Part shown: one piece after another, positions 7,670 through 14,277 of the stretch
Position numbering within the stretch: position 1 is the first letter of the stretch
Layout of the letters: each line of letters opens with the position of its first letter
Assembly: GCA_002344075.1 (NCBI GenBank)
Contig: DDTM01000101.1
Location: forward strand, 1 to 14,562
DNA: 14,562 nucleotides
DNA from: Bacteroidetes bacterium UBA2364
GTDB taxonomy: Bacteria; Bacteroidota; Rhodothermia; Rhodothermales; UBA2364
Direction of reading: 5' to 3'
Notes under the pieces: generated by a model
What the model was told of the DNA's origin: nothing
Database searches by the model: none
The model's input: the letters and a program-made list of their open reading frames with translations, nothing else
Translations under genes and position numbers: made by a program

Positions 7670-8785
7670 ATGGCAAAGAAAAATCAAGAAACTGGCCACA
7701 CGGCAGTAGGCCAAACCAATGGTACTGCTCCGGCGTCTGCATACGATAGCATTGACCATTTGATAGACCTTGCTCCGATAGAGGATAATGACCATCGGGA
7801 ATTGGGGCTGAGCGATGAAGCGGTGTGCGATATGTATCGTAACATGATGCTACAGCGGCGATTCGAGGAGCGTGCAGCGCAGGCATATGGCCGCCAGCGT
7901 ATCGGAGGATTCCTACACCTCTATAATGGCCAGGAGGCCATCTCGGCAGCCGTCCGGCATGTGTTGCGTATTGGTGAAGACCAAGTTATTACGGCTTATC
8001 GCGATCATGGCCTCGGATTGGCGCTGGGTATGACGCCAAACGGCTGTATGGCCGAACTTTTCGGACGTATAGATGGTTATTCACGTGGAAAAGGAGGATC
8101 CATGCACTTTTTTGATAAGAAAAATGGTATGTGCGGTGGTCATGGTATCGTAGGAGGGCAAATTCCATTAGGCGCTGGCATTGCTTTTGGTCTCAAGTAC
8201 AAAGGAACTGACAATGTGTGTCTCGCCTTTATGGGCGATGGCGCCGCACAACAAGGCGCGGTTCATGAGGCTGCTAATTTGGCCGGCTTGTATGATCTAC
8301 CCGTGGTGTTTATCGTGGAAAACAATATCTATGGCATGGGAACGGCTGTAGATCGCTCTTCGGCTACGCTCGAACTCTACAAACGGGGAGAAGCGTATGG
8401 CATGCACTGCGGCCTAATCAATGGGATGGACGTGTTGCAAGTGTATAAACAACTCAAACAGCATGTAGAATGGGCCCGAAAAGGGGAACCCAGCTTTGTC
8501 GAAATCCGAACATATCGCTATCGAGGGCACTCAATGTCGGATCCGCAGAAATACCGAACCAAAGAGGAGATGGAAAATCGTCAAAACCAAGACCCCATCA
8601 TTCGTCTCAAATTATACCTCGAAAACAAGGGCTTGGCTACGCCGGAAGAAATTGATGCGTGGGACGAGGAAATTAACCAAGTTGCATTAGAAAGCGTGAA
8701 CTTTGCCGAAAATAGCCCCTTCCCACCTGTCGAGACCATGTGGGAAGATGTATATGTACAACAAGATTACCCCTTCATTAACTGA
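7670..8785 (+). CDS. pdhA: Pyruvate dehydrogenase E1 component, alpha subunit
   Basis: The alpha subunit of the E1 heterotetramer, which decarboxylates pyruvate with thiamine diphosphate and passes the acetyl group to E2 lipoyl. From the ATG at 7670 it has 371 residues, normal for the family. The ThDP/Mg motif runs from GDG at 189-191 to NN at 218-219 (FMGDGAAQQGAVHEAANLAG, then VENNIYGMGT). RIGGFLHLYNGQEA (78-91) and the loop YRYRGHSMSDP (282-292) are E1-alpha signatures. The first 45 residues are a variable acidic leader. The upstream ATG at 7607 is less likely because the added residues lack family likeness. The first of three genes, with E1-beta starting 44 bp downstream. Confidence 0.95.
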   Translation: MAKKNQETGHTAVGQTNGTAPASAYDSIDHLIDLAPIEDNDHRELGLSDEAVCDMYRNMMLQRRFEERAAQAYGRQRIGGFLHLYNGQEAISAAVRHVLRIGEDQVITAYRDHGLGLALGMTPNGCMAELFGRIDGYSRGKGGSMHFFDKKNGMCGGHGIVGGQIPLGAGIAFGLKYKGTDNVCLAFMGDGAAQQGAVHEAANLAGLYDLPVVFIVENNIYGMGTAVDRSSATLELYKRGEAYGMHCGLINGMDVLQVYKQLKQHVEWARKGEPSFVEIRTYRYRGHSMSDPQKYRTKEEMENRQNQDPIIRLKLYLENKGLATPEEIDAWDEEINQVALESVNFAENSPFPPVETMWEDVYVQQDYPFIN

Positions 8786-8829
8786 TTAGGGACTTCCGAA
8801 ACGCTAAAAAACCTCAAAAGAAACGTATT

Positions 8830-9813
8830 ATGGCAGTATTACAATTACGGGAAGCCCTTCGTGCGGCAATGTGGGAAGAAATGGAACGCGATCCAAACGT
8901 GTTTCTCATCGGGGAAGAAGTGGCAGAATATAATGGTGCTTATAAGGTAAGCCAAGGCATGTTGGACCATTTCGGAGCGAAACGTGTGATAGACTCCCCG
9001 ATTTCGGAAGCGGGTTTTTCAGGACTTGGCGTAGGGGCGGCCATGATGGGCTTACGGCCAATCATTGAATTCATGACCTGGAATTTTAGCATGGTCGCGG
9101 CAGATCAGATATTGTCTAACGCTGCTCGGATTCGGTATATGTCCGGCGGACAGTATAGCATTCCCATCGTTTTTCGGGGGCCAAATGGCTCGGCTGGGCA
9201 ATTGGGCGCTACGCACTCCAATTCTTTTGAATTCTTTTATGCCAATGTCCCCGGGCTAAAGGTGGTATCGATCTCCAATCCGGACGATGCCAAAGGGCTT
9301 CTAAAGTCTGCAATCCGAGATGAAGACCCCGTGCTGTTTATGGAGTCTGAAGTCATGTATGGTATGAAGGGAGAAGTCTCTGATCATCCAGACTACCTAA
9401 TTCCCATTGGCAAAGCCCGTGTGGGTCGGGAAGGCAAACATGTTACGATTGTGACTTGGAATAAAGCCTATTGGACGGTGATGGCCGCTGCCGAAGAGCT
9501 CGCCAAAATGGGATATGAAGCCGAAGTGATTGACCTCCGTACCATTCGCCCGATGGATATTCCGACGGTCTTGCAGTCCGTCCGTAAAACCAACCGATGC
9601 GTGGTAGTGGACGAAAGTAATCCATTGGCATCTATCGCCTCAGAAGTGGCATATCGCATCCAAGCCGAGGGTTTTGATCATTTGGATGCGCCTGTCTTAC
9701 GGGTTACAAATAAGGACGTTCCGGCTCCCTATGCAAAAAACCTGATCGAACTTTGGGTTCCTACAGTGGACGAAATCGTGAAGGCTTGTAAGGCCGTGAT
9801 GTACGCCAACTGA
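8830..9813 (+). CDS. pdhB: Pyruvate dehydrogenase E1 component, beta subunit
   Basis: The beta subunit of E1, 327 residues, full length. VFLIGEEVAEYNGAYKVSQG (24-43) and VIDSPISEAGFSGLGVGAAM (53-72) are the classic N-terminal blocks; the glutamate E60 in ISEAGF is the one expected to activate thiamine diphosphate. RGPNGSAGQLGATHS (116-130) holds the metal and substrate loop, and the C-terminal transketolase domain carries VIDLRTIRPMD and VVDESNP. It lies between the alpha subunit and E2. The leader is A-rich with no clear Shine-Dalgarno sequence, as for its neighbours. A branched-chain 2-oxoacid E1 is the main alternative; the short spacing to a single-lipoyl E2 and the overall pattern favour pyruvate. 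Confidence 0.94.
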   Translation: MAVLQLREALRAAMWEEMERDPNVFLIGEEVAEYNGAYKVSQGMLDHFGAKRVIDSPISEAGFSGLGVGAAMMGLRPIIEFMTWNFSMVAADQILSNAARIRYMSGGQYSIPIVFRGPNGSAGQLGATHSNSFEFFYANVPGLKVVSISNPDDAKGLLKSAIRDEDPVLFMESEVMYGMKGEVSDHPDYLIPIGKARVGREGKHVTIVTWNKAYWTVMAAAEELAKMGYEAEVIDLRTIRPMDIPTVLQSVRKTNRCVVVDESNPLASIASEVAYRIQAEGFDHLDAPVLRVTNKDVPAPYAKNLIELWVPTVDEIVKACKAVMYAN

Positions 9814-9862
9814 GGTTAATCCGTGCTATTTACTAAATTGCTAACCCCAAAAAATTAATCTT

Positions 9863-11146
9863 ATGGCTATTGCGGTTGAGATGCCCAAAATGAGCGACAC
9901 CATGGAGGAAGGACTCTTGGTGGCATGGCTCGTGGACGAAGGGGCAAAGGTGAAGTCTGGTGATGTTGTGGCGCAGGTAGAGACAGACAAAGCAACCATG
10001 GACCTCGAAGTCTATGACGATGGTGTATTGCTCAAGCGGTTAATCGGTGAAGGTGAATCTGTGCCAATTGGTGGCTTAATTGCCATTCTTGGTAAAGAAA
10101 GTGAGGATTTTTCGAGTATTTTGGCCAAGTATGGAAAAGCAGAAACGACGGTAGCACCTGCGGCTTCGGTCGAAGCAAGCCCGCTTGGAGCGCGTACCAT
10201 GGAAGCCGCTGTGGCGACGAATGATGGGCGGGTGAAAGCCTCACCATTGGCCCGTAAAATAGCAGAAGAAAAAGGCGTATCACTGACGGGTATTGCGGGA
10301 ACGGGTCCTGAAGGCCGAATTGTAAAGCGGGATGTGGAAAATGCTGGCCCCGTTACGATGCCCACGCCGGTTGTGGCTCCCGTTTCGGTACCTACACCCA
10401 AGCCGATGCCCCCCACCCCCGCACCTAAGCCTGTTGTGGCCGTTGGAGGTGGACATAAGTCGCTTAAAATTACACCCATGCGGCGCACCATTGCACGCCG
10501 ATTGGCCGAAAGCAAGTTCACAGCACCGCATTTCTATCTACAAGTGGAGGCAGACATGGAACGTGCCATTTCGTTCCGAAGCGATATGAACAAATTGGCC
10601 GAGTCTCGGAAGTTATCTAAAATCTCCTTCAACGACTTGGTTACAAAAGCCTGTGCGGTTGCTTTGCGCAATCACCCAATGGTCAATGCATCTTACTTGG
10701 AGTCCGAAGGCGAAATTAGGCTCTATGACCATGTACATGTGGCTATTGCGGTTGCCGTAGATGAAGGCTTGGTGACACCTGTGATCCGAAATGCGGATCA
10801 AAAAGGCTTGGCTCAGATTGCCTCGGAAACGCAAGAACTTGCCGGACGTGCCCGTGCCCGTACACTCGAACCTGCCGACTGGGAAGGCTCTACGTTTACG
10901 ACGAGTAATTTGGGCATGTTTGGCATTGAACGGTTTACCGCCATTATCAATCCGCCGAATGCCGCTATTCTGGCAATCGGAGCCATTCGAGATATACCTG
11001 TGGTTAAAGAAGGATCCGTTGTTCCGGGCAAGCGCATGGCCTTGAGCCTCTCGTGTGATCATCGCGTGGTGGATGGGGCCGTTGGGGCGGCTTTCTTGTC
11101 TGAAGTGAAGCAATATCTGGAAGAACCCAATTTATTGCTACTCTAA
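9863..11146 (+). CDS. pdhC: Dihydrolipoamide acetyltransferase (E2) of pyruvate dehydrogenase
   Basis: E2 forms the core of the complex, moving acetyl from E1 to CoA. The 427 residues comprise one lipoyl domain (1-80, lipoylated lysine K43 in ETDKATMD), a short Ala/Pro linker, a peripheral-subunit-binding domain (about 124-160: VKASPLARKIAEEKG, then GTGPEGRIVKRDV), a Pro-rich swinging linker (163-196), and the catalytic domain (about 200-427) with the CDHRVVDGA active site (H400, D404). A single lipoyl domain matches the smaller E2 type. Last gene of the operon; the E3 lipoamide dehydrogenase is not in the window and must be supplied from elsewhere in the genome. Confidence 0.94.
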   Translation: MAIAVEMPKMSDTMEEGLLVAWLVDEGAKVKSGDVVAQVETDKATMDLEVYDDGVLLKRLIGEGESVPIGGLIAILGKESEDFSSILAKYGKAETTVAPAASVEASPLGARTMEAAVATNDGRVKASPLARKIAEEKGVSLTGIAGTGPEGRIVKRDVENAGPVTMPTPVVAPVSVPTPKPMPPTPAPKPVVAVGGGHKSLKITPMRRTIARRLAESKFTAPHFYLQVEADMERAISFRSDMNKLAESRKLSKISFNDLVTKACAVALRNHPMVNASYLESEGEIRLYDHVHVAIAVAVDEGLVTPVIRNADQKGLAQIASETQELAGRARARTLEPADWEGSTFTTSNLGMFGIERFTAIINPPNAAILAIGAIRDIPVVKEGSVVPGKRMALSLSCDHRVVDGAVGAAFLSEVKQYLEEPNLLLL

Positions 11147-11203
11147 TCACCCTGCTTACGAACTAAGGATGCCATCCCTTCGTAAGCCGCTCGTCTTCAC
11201 TAG

Positions 11204-11236
11204 AACGGGGTCTTCTAATCGGTAGAAGGCCCCGTT
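11204..11236. terminator. Bidirectional terminator between pdhC and the PcfJ-like gene
   Basis: AACGGGG-T-CTTCT and AGAAG-G-CCCCGTT pair into a 12-bp stem with one internal mismatch around a short loop. It sits between converging genes, 57 bp past the pdhC stop and 10 bp past the PcfJ-like stop. The T tail (TTTT then GG) on the plus side is short, and the minus side has no T run, so strength is uncertain in both directions. Confidence 0.7.
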
Positions 11237-11246
11237 TTGGTGGTTA

Positions 11247-12548
11247 TTAAAAAGTATGTTCAAAAATAGTCAATGTTGCCTTTTTTGCCCATTGTTGTAT
11301 GATATGTTGCGTGATTTCATCGGCCAGATTATTACATTTCTTGCGTACTTGTACAATGCTTCGGGAGCTGTTTTCAATCTCGATCGTGGCCAAGCGATAG
11401 CCGTTTTTGCGTAAGCTCCAAATAGAAGTTTTCCCACTTAACACGTCATCCCGATAGGTAAACACACAATGATGCATGGCGCGGCCTTCAGCCAGAAGTT
11501 GGTTATCACCACTAATTTCGAGGAACTCGTATTGAGCCAAGATGATATTTTCATTTCCAAAAGTATGAAGAATTCCTCCTTCAATCCCTGAAGGCGTATA
11601 AAATGCTATGGCCGTCCGTTTTGCTAGTCGTTCGTCATGACGGAAGTGGTCCATTTCCCGCTGAAGGGATGCAATGGTGCGGCGACTAAGGTCTGGTAGG
11701 TTTCCTTCGGGAAAACGTTCCAATAACCATAACAAAATCTTCTCTATCTGTTCCACATCATTGGTGGTTTGCCGTGCAAAGTAGCCTAAAGCACGGGCAT
11801 ACGCCTCCTCATAAACCATCTCCCTACGGACATGCTGATTTCTTGCTAGGGCGGAAGCCAAAGCACAAGATCCTCCTTGGCCGGTAATTTGTACAAATCG
11901 GATGGCTTCGCTAAGATTAGAAAATTGTAAATTCAGCAATTGGTGGCTCATTTGGCGTGTTAGCTGCACACCATTGATTCCTTGGAGACCTAATTTGGCC
12001 ACACTCTTTCCGTTTGCGGCGGTTTCGAAGATTTCTAAGACCACGTCTAACGCTATTTCTTGTTCAAAATAGAGCAGATGGTAGAAAGATTCCGGTATTT
12101 TGTATCGGACGCAAAGATGATTCACCAATGACTTGAATAACTTCCAAGCACTTTTCTCTTTGGGCTTCCAATCTTCTGGTTTACGAATCATAGGAAGTTG
12201 TGCAGCCCTAGAAAGGGCCACAATATATGCAGGTGTAATGAGTGATTTTACGTTTTTTGCCATCACCACCTTAAGGAGTTGGGCTACATTTTTCCATGCG
12301 CGTCGGGTAAAATCGAGCGAGCGTAAATAGGCCAGAGGATGATGGTGGTCGAAGAATTTAGCTTTTCCTTTCGCTAATTGTTGTATTAGGCCTGCATCTA
12401 AAAGTGATGCTGTACGGCGAAATGCTTTGTCTATTTCACACTCAGATTGTTGTCGGGTAAGTCGGGTAATGCGCTGGTTAGCCACTTTCTGGCGACGGGC
12501 ACGCCCTCGTGTATTGTACTTTGCCCGATATCTTTTTGGGGTATTCAT
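11247..12548 (-). CDS. PcfJ-domain protein
   Basis: A 433-residue cytoplasmic protein. The C-terminal part carries the PcfJ-type signature: LLAEGRAMHHCVFTYRDDV, with HHC at 359-361, then GKTSIWSLRKNGYRLATIEI and SIVQVRKKCNN. This block is shared with PcfJ of conjugative plasmid pCF10 and with many chromosomal proteins of Bacteroidota; its biochemistry is not established. The N-terminal 30 residues are very basic (MNTPKRYRAKYNTRGRARRQ), suggesting nucleic-acid contact. The middle is helical. There is no signal peptide or membrane segment. It stands alone on its strand, convergent with the pdh operon, next to a tRNA 3' fragment and a truncated Ro-protein gene, which fits an accessory locus. The family call comes from the HHCV/SIWSLR/QVRxKxN pattern. 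Confidence 0.75.
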   Translation of the reverse strand: MNTPKRYRAKYNTRGRARRQKVANQRITRLTRQQSECEIDKAFRRTASLLDAGLIQQLAKGKAKFFDHHHPLAYLRSLDFTRRAWKNVAQLLKVVMAKNVKSLITPAYIVALSRAAQLPMIRKPEDWKPKEKSAWKLFKSLVNHLCVRYKIPESFYHLLYFEQEIALDVVLEIFETAANGKSVAKLGLQGINGVQLTRQMSHQLLNLQFSNLSEAIRFVQITGQGGSCALASALARNQHVRREMVYEEAYARALGYFARQTTNDVEQIEKILLWLLERFPEGNLPDLSRRTIASLQREMDHFRHDERLAKRTAIAFYTPSGIEGGILHTFGNENIILAQYEFLEISGDNQLLAEGRAMHHCVFTYRDDVLSGKTSIWSLRKNGYRLATIEIENSSRSIVQVRKKCNNLADEITQHIIQQWAKKATLTIFEHTF

Positions 12549-12757
12549 GATTTGGTATTGGTTTTTGCATGATAATCAGTGGTTATCTGGGTTTCCCGGT
12601 GAGAGTGCCGGTTGTGTTAAGGTTGTATTGCATTCTAGTATGGATAATGGTGAATAAAACCGGATTAATGAGAATAAAAGCAAAGGCAACAAGCAATGTG
12701 GGTGGTTGTATTGGTGCGTGACAGGCATCGAAGTAACCCACATATACGGCACTTTGC

Positions 12758-12797
12758 TGGTACCACAGGCAGGACTCGAACCTGCACCCTCCGGATT
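12758..12797 (-). pseudogene. 3' half of a tRNA gene (candidate attachment site)
   Basis: On the minus strand the segment reads from the anticodon loop: AA, anticodon stem TCCGG, variable loop AGGGT, T stem GCAGG, T loop TTCGAGT, T stem CCTGC, acceptor strand CTGTGGT, discriminator A, CCA. All of these elements are exact, but the upstream sequence provides no matching anticodon 5' stem, D arm or ACCACAG acceptor strand. The break at the anticodon loop is the usual crossover of tRNA-targeting tyrosine integrases. If so, the intact tRNA should lie further right on the minus strand. A guanine just before AA would fit an anticodon ending in G, but the identity cannot be read safely. Confidence 0.75.
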
Positions 12798-12810
12798 CCG
12801 GCGTTCGACT

Positions 12811-12921
12811 TCCGATGAGTTTGTGTTTCTGACGTACTTCCGCAGGTTTTAAGTCTTGAATGGTTTTGGTTATGCGGGCATCCAGCAATCTTAATTCATA
12901 AAGCCCACGATGTATGGTCAT
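12811..12921 (-). pseudogene. 5' fragment of an unknown small gene
   Basis: It begins with an SD-like ACGGAGAAAAAC directly before ATG, unlike the A-rich leaders elsewhere in the window. About 37 residues look like a genuine protein start (MTIHRGLYELRLLDARITKT, then IQDLKPAEVRQKHKLIG): a charged helix. Beyond about 12810 the frame stays open to 12583 but only by reading through the tRNA fragment and the non-coding flank, where the peptide (GCRFESCLWY and after) has the look of translated tRNA. I regard it as the truncated 5' end of a gene, possibly phage or element derived, whose remainder was lost. The family is not recognised, and a real 112-residue protein cannot be excluded. Confidence 0.5.
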
Positions 12922-12933
12922 GTTTTTCTCCGT

Positions 12934-13314
12934 TTAATAAGAGTAGTAGGCCAATAATTCTGTGATTTCGTCTGCACGTTGTACCACTCGCGAAACTAAC
13001 TTTCTTACCAAGTCATTACCATTATGTGTTTTGGTAAGCTCTACGGACATAACCAATGGGATAGTACGGAGGTACATTTTTTCGCGGGCATAGACTGCTA
13101 ATTGAGCAACAAATACAGGATCGTTTAAGGCGACCAGCTCTTTAAGGCGCTCAAGTCGGGTTGTTGCCTTTTCGTAAAAGCTGTCGTTGAGCAGCGAGGT
13201 GACAACTACTGCATACAACTCCATCTTCGGATTCAGTTGGGTGGCCGCCGCTCTCTCATGGTTCAAGACCTTGGTTTGGTGGCGCGTGGTTTCGTTAAAT
13301 CGCATAACACACAA
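12934..13314 (-). pseudogene. rsr: N-terminal fragment of Ro60/Rsr-type TROVE-domain RNA-binding protein
   Basis: This 126-residue reading frame matches only the start of TROVE-domain proteins (Ro60 in animals, Rsr in bacteria), which bind Y RNAs and misfolded RNAs and usually exceed 500 residues. Visible family features are MRFNETTRHQTKVLNHERAA, then LNPKMELYAVVVTSLLNDSF, AREKMYLRTIPLVMSVELTK, and VSRVVQRADEITELLAYY. Right after LAYY it ends (SY-stop), where intact proteins continue through the rest of the HEAT-like ring and the vWA domain. About three quarters of the gene is absent. The stop runs directly into the SD of the next gene fragment, so the deletion joined two genes cleanly. Upstream lies a terminator and a candidate structured RNA. 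The truncated product is unlikely to form the RNA-binding ring. Confidence 0.85.
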
Positions 13315-13340
13315 AGGTTAAAGGTTGCGGTTTCGTAAAT

Positions 13341-13433
13341 AAAAAACCCGACTTTTCTTTCAGAAGGTCGGGATAAATCGAATTTAGAAGGCAATAGAAT
13401 ACCTGTCAGGATCGGAAATATACCTTTCTGAAA
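13341..13433 (-). ncRNA. Candidate structured small RNA upstream of the rsr fragment
   Basis: On the minus strand TTTCAGAAAGG (13433-13423) can pair with CCTTCTGAAA (13367-13358) with one bulged base, bringing the two ends of a transcript of roughly 90-95 nt together. The 3' end is a Rho-independent terminator. Inside are a CCTGACAGG mini-hairpin and the AAATTCGATTT palindrome. The 3' pairing arm overlaps the terminator stem-loop, so the two folds are mutually exclusive. Y RNAs of rsr-carrying bacteria are near this size, have paired ends and are often encoded beside rsr, so a Y-like RNA is one reading; a leader attenuator is the other. No promoter is proven and no Y-RNA sequence signature was recognised. 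Confidence 0.35.
13347..13372 (-). terminator. Rho-independent terminator upstream of the rsr fragment
   Basis: On the minus strand CCCGAC and GTCGGG form a 6-bp GC-rich stem with a 14-nt loop, followed by six U residues (13346-13341). It points towards the rsr fragment, whose start is 26 bp beyond the U run, so it either ends a separate small transcript or attenuates rsr. Confidence 0.85.
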
Positions 13434-13444
13434 ATTAAATAGAA

Positions 13445-13467
13445 TTCAATAAATTGTTTCAATAAAT
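13445..13467. repeat. Short direct repeat in AT-rich upstream region
   Basis: TTCAATAAAT occurs twice (13445-13454 and 13458-13467) with a 13-bp period, just upstream of the proposed small RNA on the minus strand, where it reads ATTTATTGAA twice. It could be part of a promoter or operator, or simply low-complexity sequence. Confidence 0.35.
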
Positions 13468-13550
13468 CGTATTTACAATCCATGTGCGGGGGTAAGGATG
13501 TTACGTTGATGTCACACATACTGTATTCAGTTTGCAAGGGGGCAACAAAA

Positions 13551-13576
13551 AAGCCCAACTCTTTGGGAGTGGGCTT
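13551..13576 (-). terminator. Rho-independent terminator of an unassigned minus-strand transcript
   Basis: On the minus strand AAGCCCA-CTC and GAG-T-TGGGCTT pair (10 bp with one bulge) around a CCAAA loop, followed by six U residues (13552-13547). No protein gene ends just upstream of it on that strand, so it ends either a small RNA or a transcript coming from the right. Confidence 0.85.
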
Positions 13577-13871
13577 ACACATAGTGACAGACTGATATGG
13601 TTAATACCTCCTTAATCTGTGTGTGCATAAGCCCGTATAGACGTATTTTTGATCATTACCCCTTACATCCATACTGCAAGTGCGAATCTCGCTCCGATTC
13701 TTTGATGCTGGATGGTTTGTATGTAGGCTGTGAATGATGAACATAGTTGTTTTATGTTGAATTTGTTTAACTCTGAGATAATACAACAATTGGAAATAAG
13801 AATGCAATAGGCAAAGCATTTTTTTTAAATAGATGTGTTTTTTTATTAGGTGTTAATAGAGATATTTGTGT
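13577..13871. other. AT-rich stretch without a convincing gene
   Basis: Between the terminator and the second element copy I see no protein gene I can support. A minus-strand frame (13601-13819) of 72 codons ends in an SD-like AAGGAGGT at its own stop, has no family likeness and an AT-rich composition. The stretch could hold the promoter and body of the transcript ended at 13551. Confidence 0.4.
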
Positions 13872-14140
13872 GGATGCATTTTAAGAATGCCAATAAACAT
13901 ACAACGCACTGAGATTGGGTCGTATGTGGCAGACATCTTTGCCTACCGTTTATGAAGTTGTGATATGCCCCATATGCGCCTTACAGAGACGGCAATACAT
14001 AAACAAAGCCCATTAAAAGCGATGTATGAATAGAAAACGAAGGCAAGCCAACCTTGTACAAGCCTCCGAGAATCCATCTGATCGCCATAGAATGTGAAAG
14101 ATGTGTTCAGGGGTATTTTGAGAAATTTTGAAGTACACCC
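13872..14140. mobile_element. Non-autonomous (MITE-like) transposable element, copy 2
   Basis: A diverged relative of the 1087-1275 element in inverted orientation. Its left end GGATGCATTTTAAGAATGCC matches the right end of copy 1 (20 of the first 23 positions), and its right end GAGAAATTTTGAAGTACACCC matches the left end of copy 1 (17 of 21). The internal GACATCTTTG (13932-13941) is also shared (1214-1223 in copy 1), at a similar distance from that end. The 269-bp length exceeds copy 1, and the REP palindromes are absent. No good flanking duplication is visible, as expected for an older insertion. An 84-codon minus-strand frame across it looks non-coding. Confidence 0.65.
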
Positions 14141-14277
14141 TAATGGGTACGACTTTTGGTTAAATGGAAGTGTTGTTGTAGTCCGCGCATATAGCATATA
14201 TGAACTTAGTATGCTCCAGTTCTTGTCGCGATGCTCGCTTGTCTGGCTATGCCCAAAATAAAAACAGGGGAAAGCAC

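Noticed and set aside
10012..10521. A 169-codon antisense frame inside pdhC
   Set aside because: It is a shadow of the Ala/Pro-rich linker and lipoyl-domain codons of a clear E2 gene.
12758..12835. A full tRNA on the minus strand (length about right; ACGTCAG pairs with CTGTGGT at five of seven positions)
   Set aside because: There is no D arm, no 5' anticodon stem and no U33, and the acceptor pairing has two mismatches in the middle. The 5' part encodes the small gene fragment.
12583..12921. A complete 112-residue protein spanning the small gene fragment, tRNA half and flank
   Set aside because: Only the first 37 residues look protein-like; the rest is translation of tRNA and AT-rich flank, with no family likeness.
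13601..13819. A 72-codon minus-strand reading frame
   Set aside because: No family likeness and no ribosome-binding site before its start; the AAGGAGGT is at its stop, and composition matches non-coding AT-rich sequence.
13943..14197. An 84-codon minus-strand reading frame across element copy 2
   Set aside because: It spans the element end, has no recognisable domain, and the matching part of copy 1 does not keep the frame.
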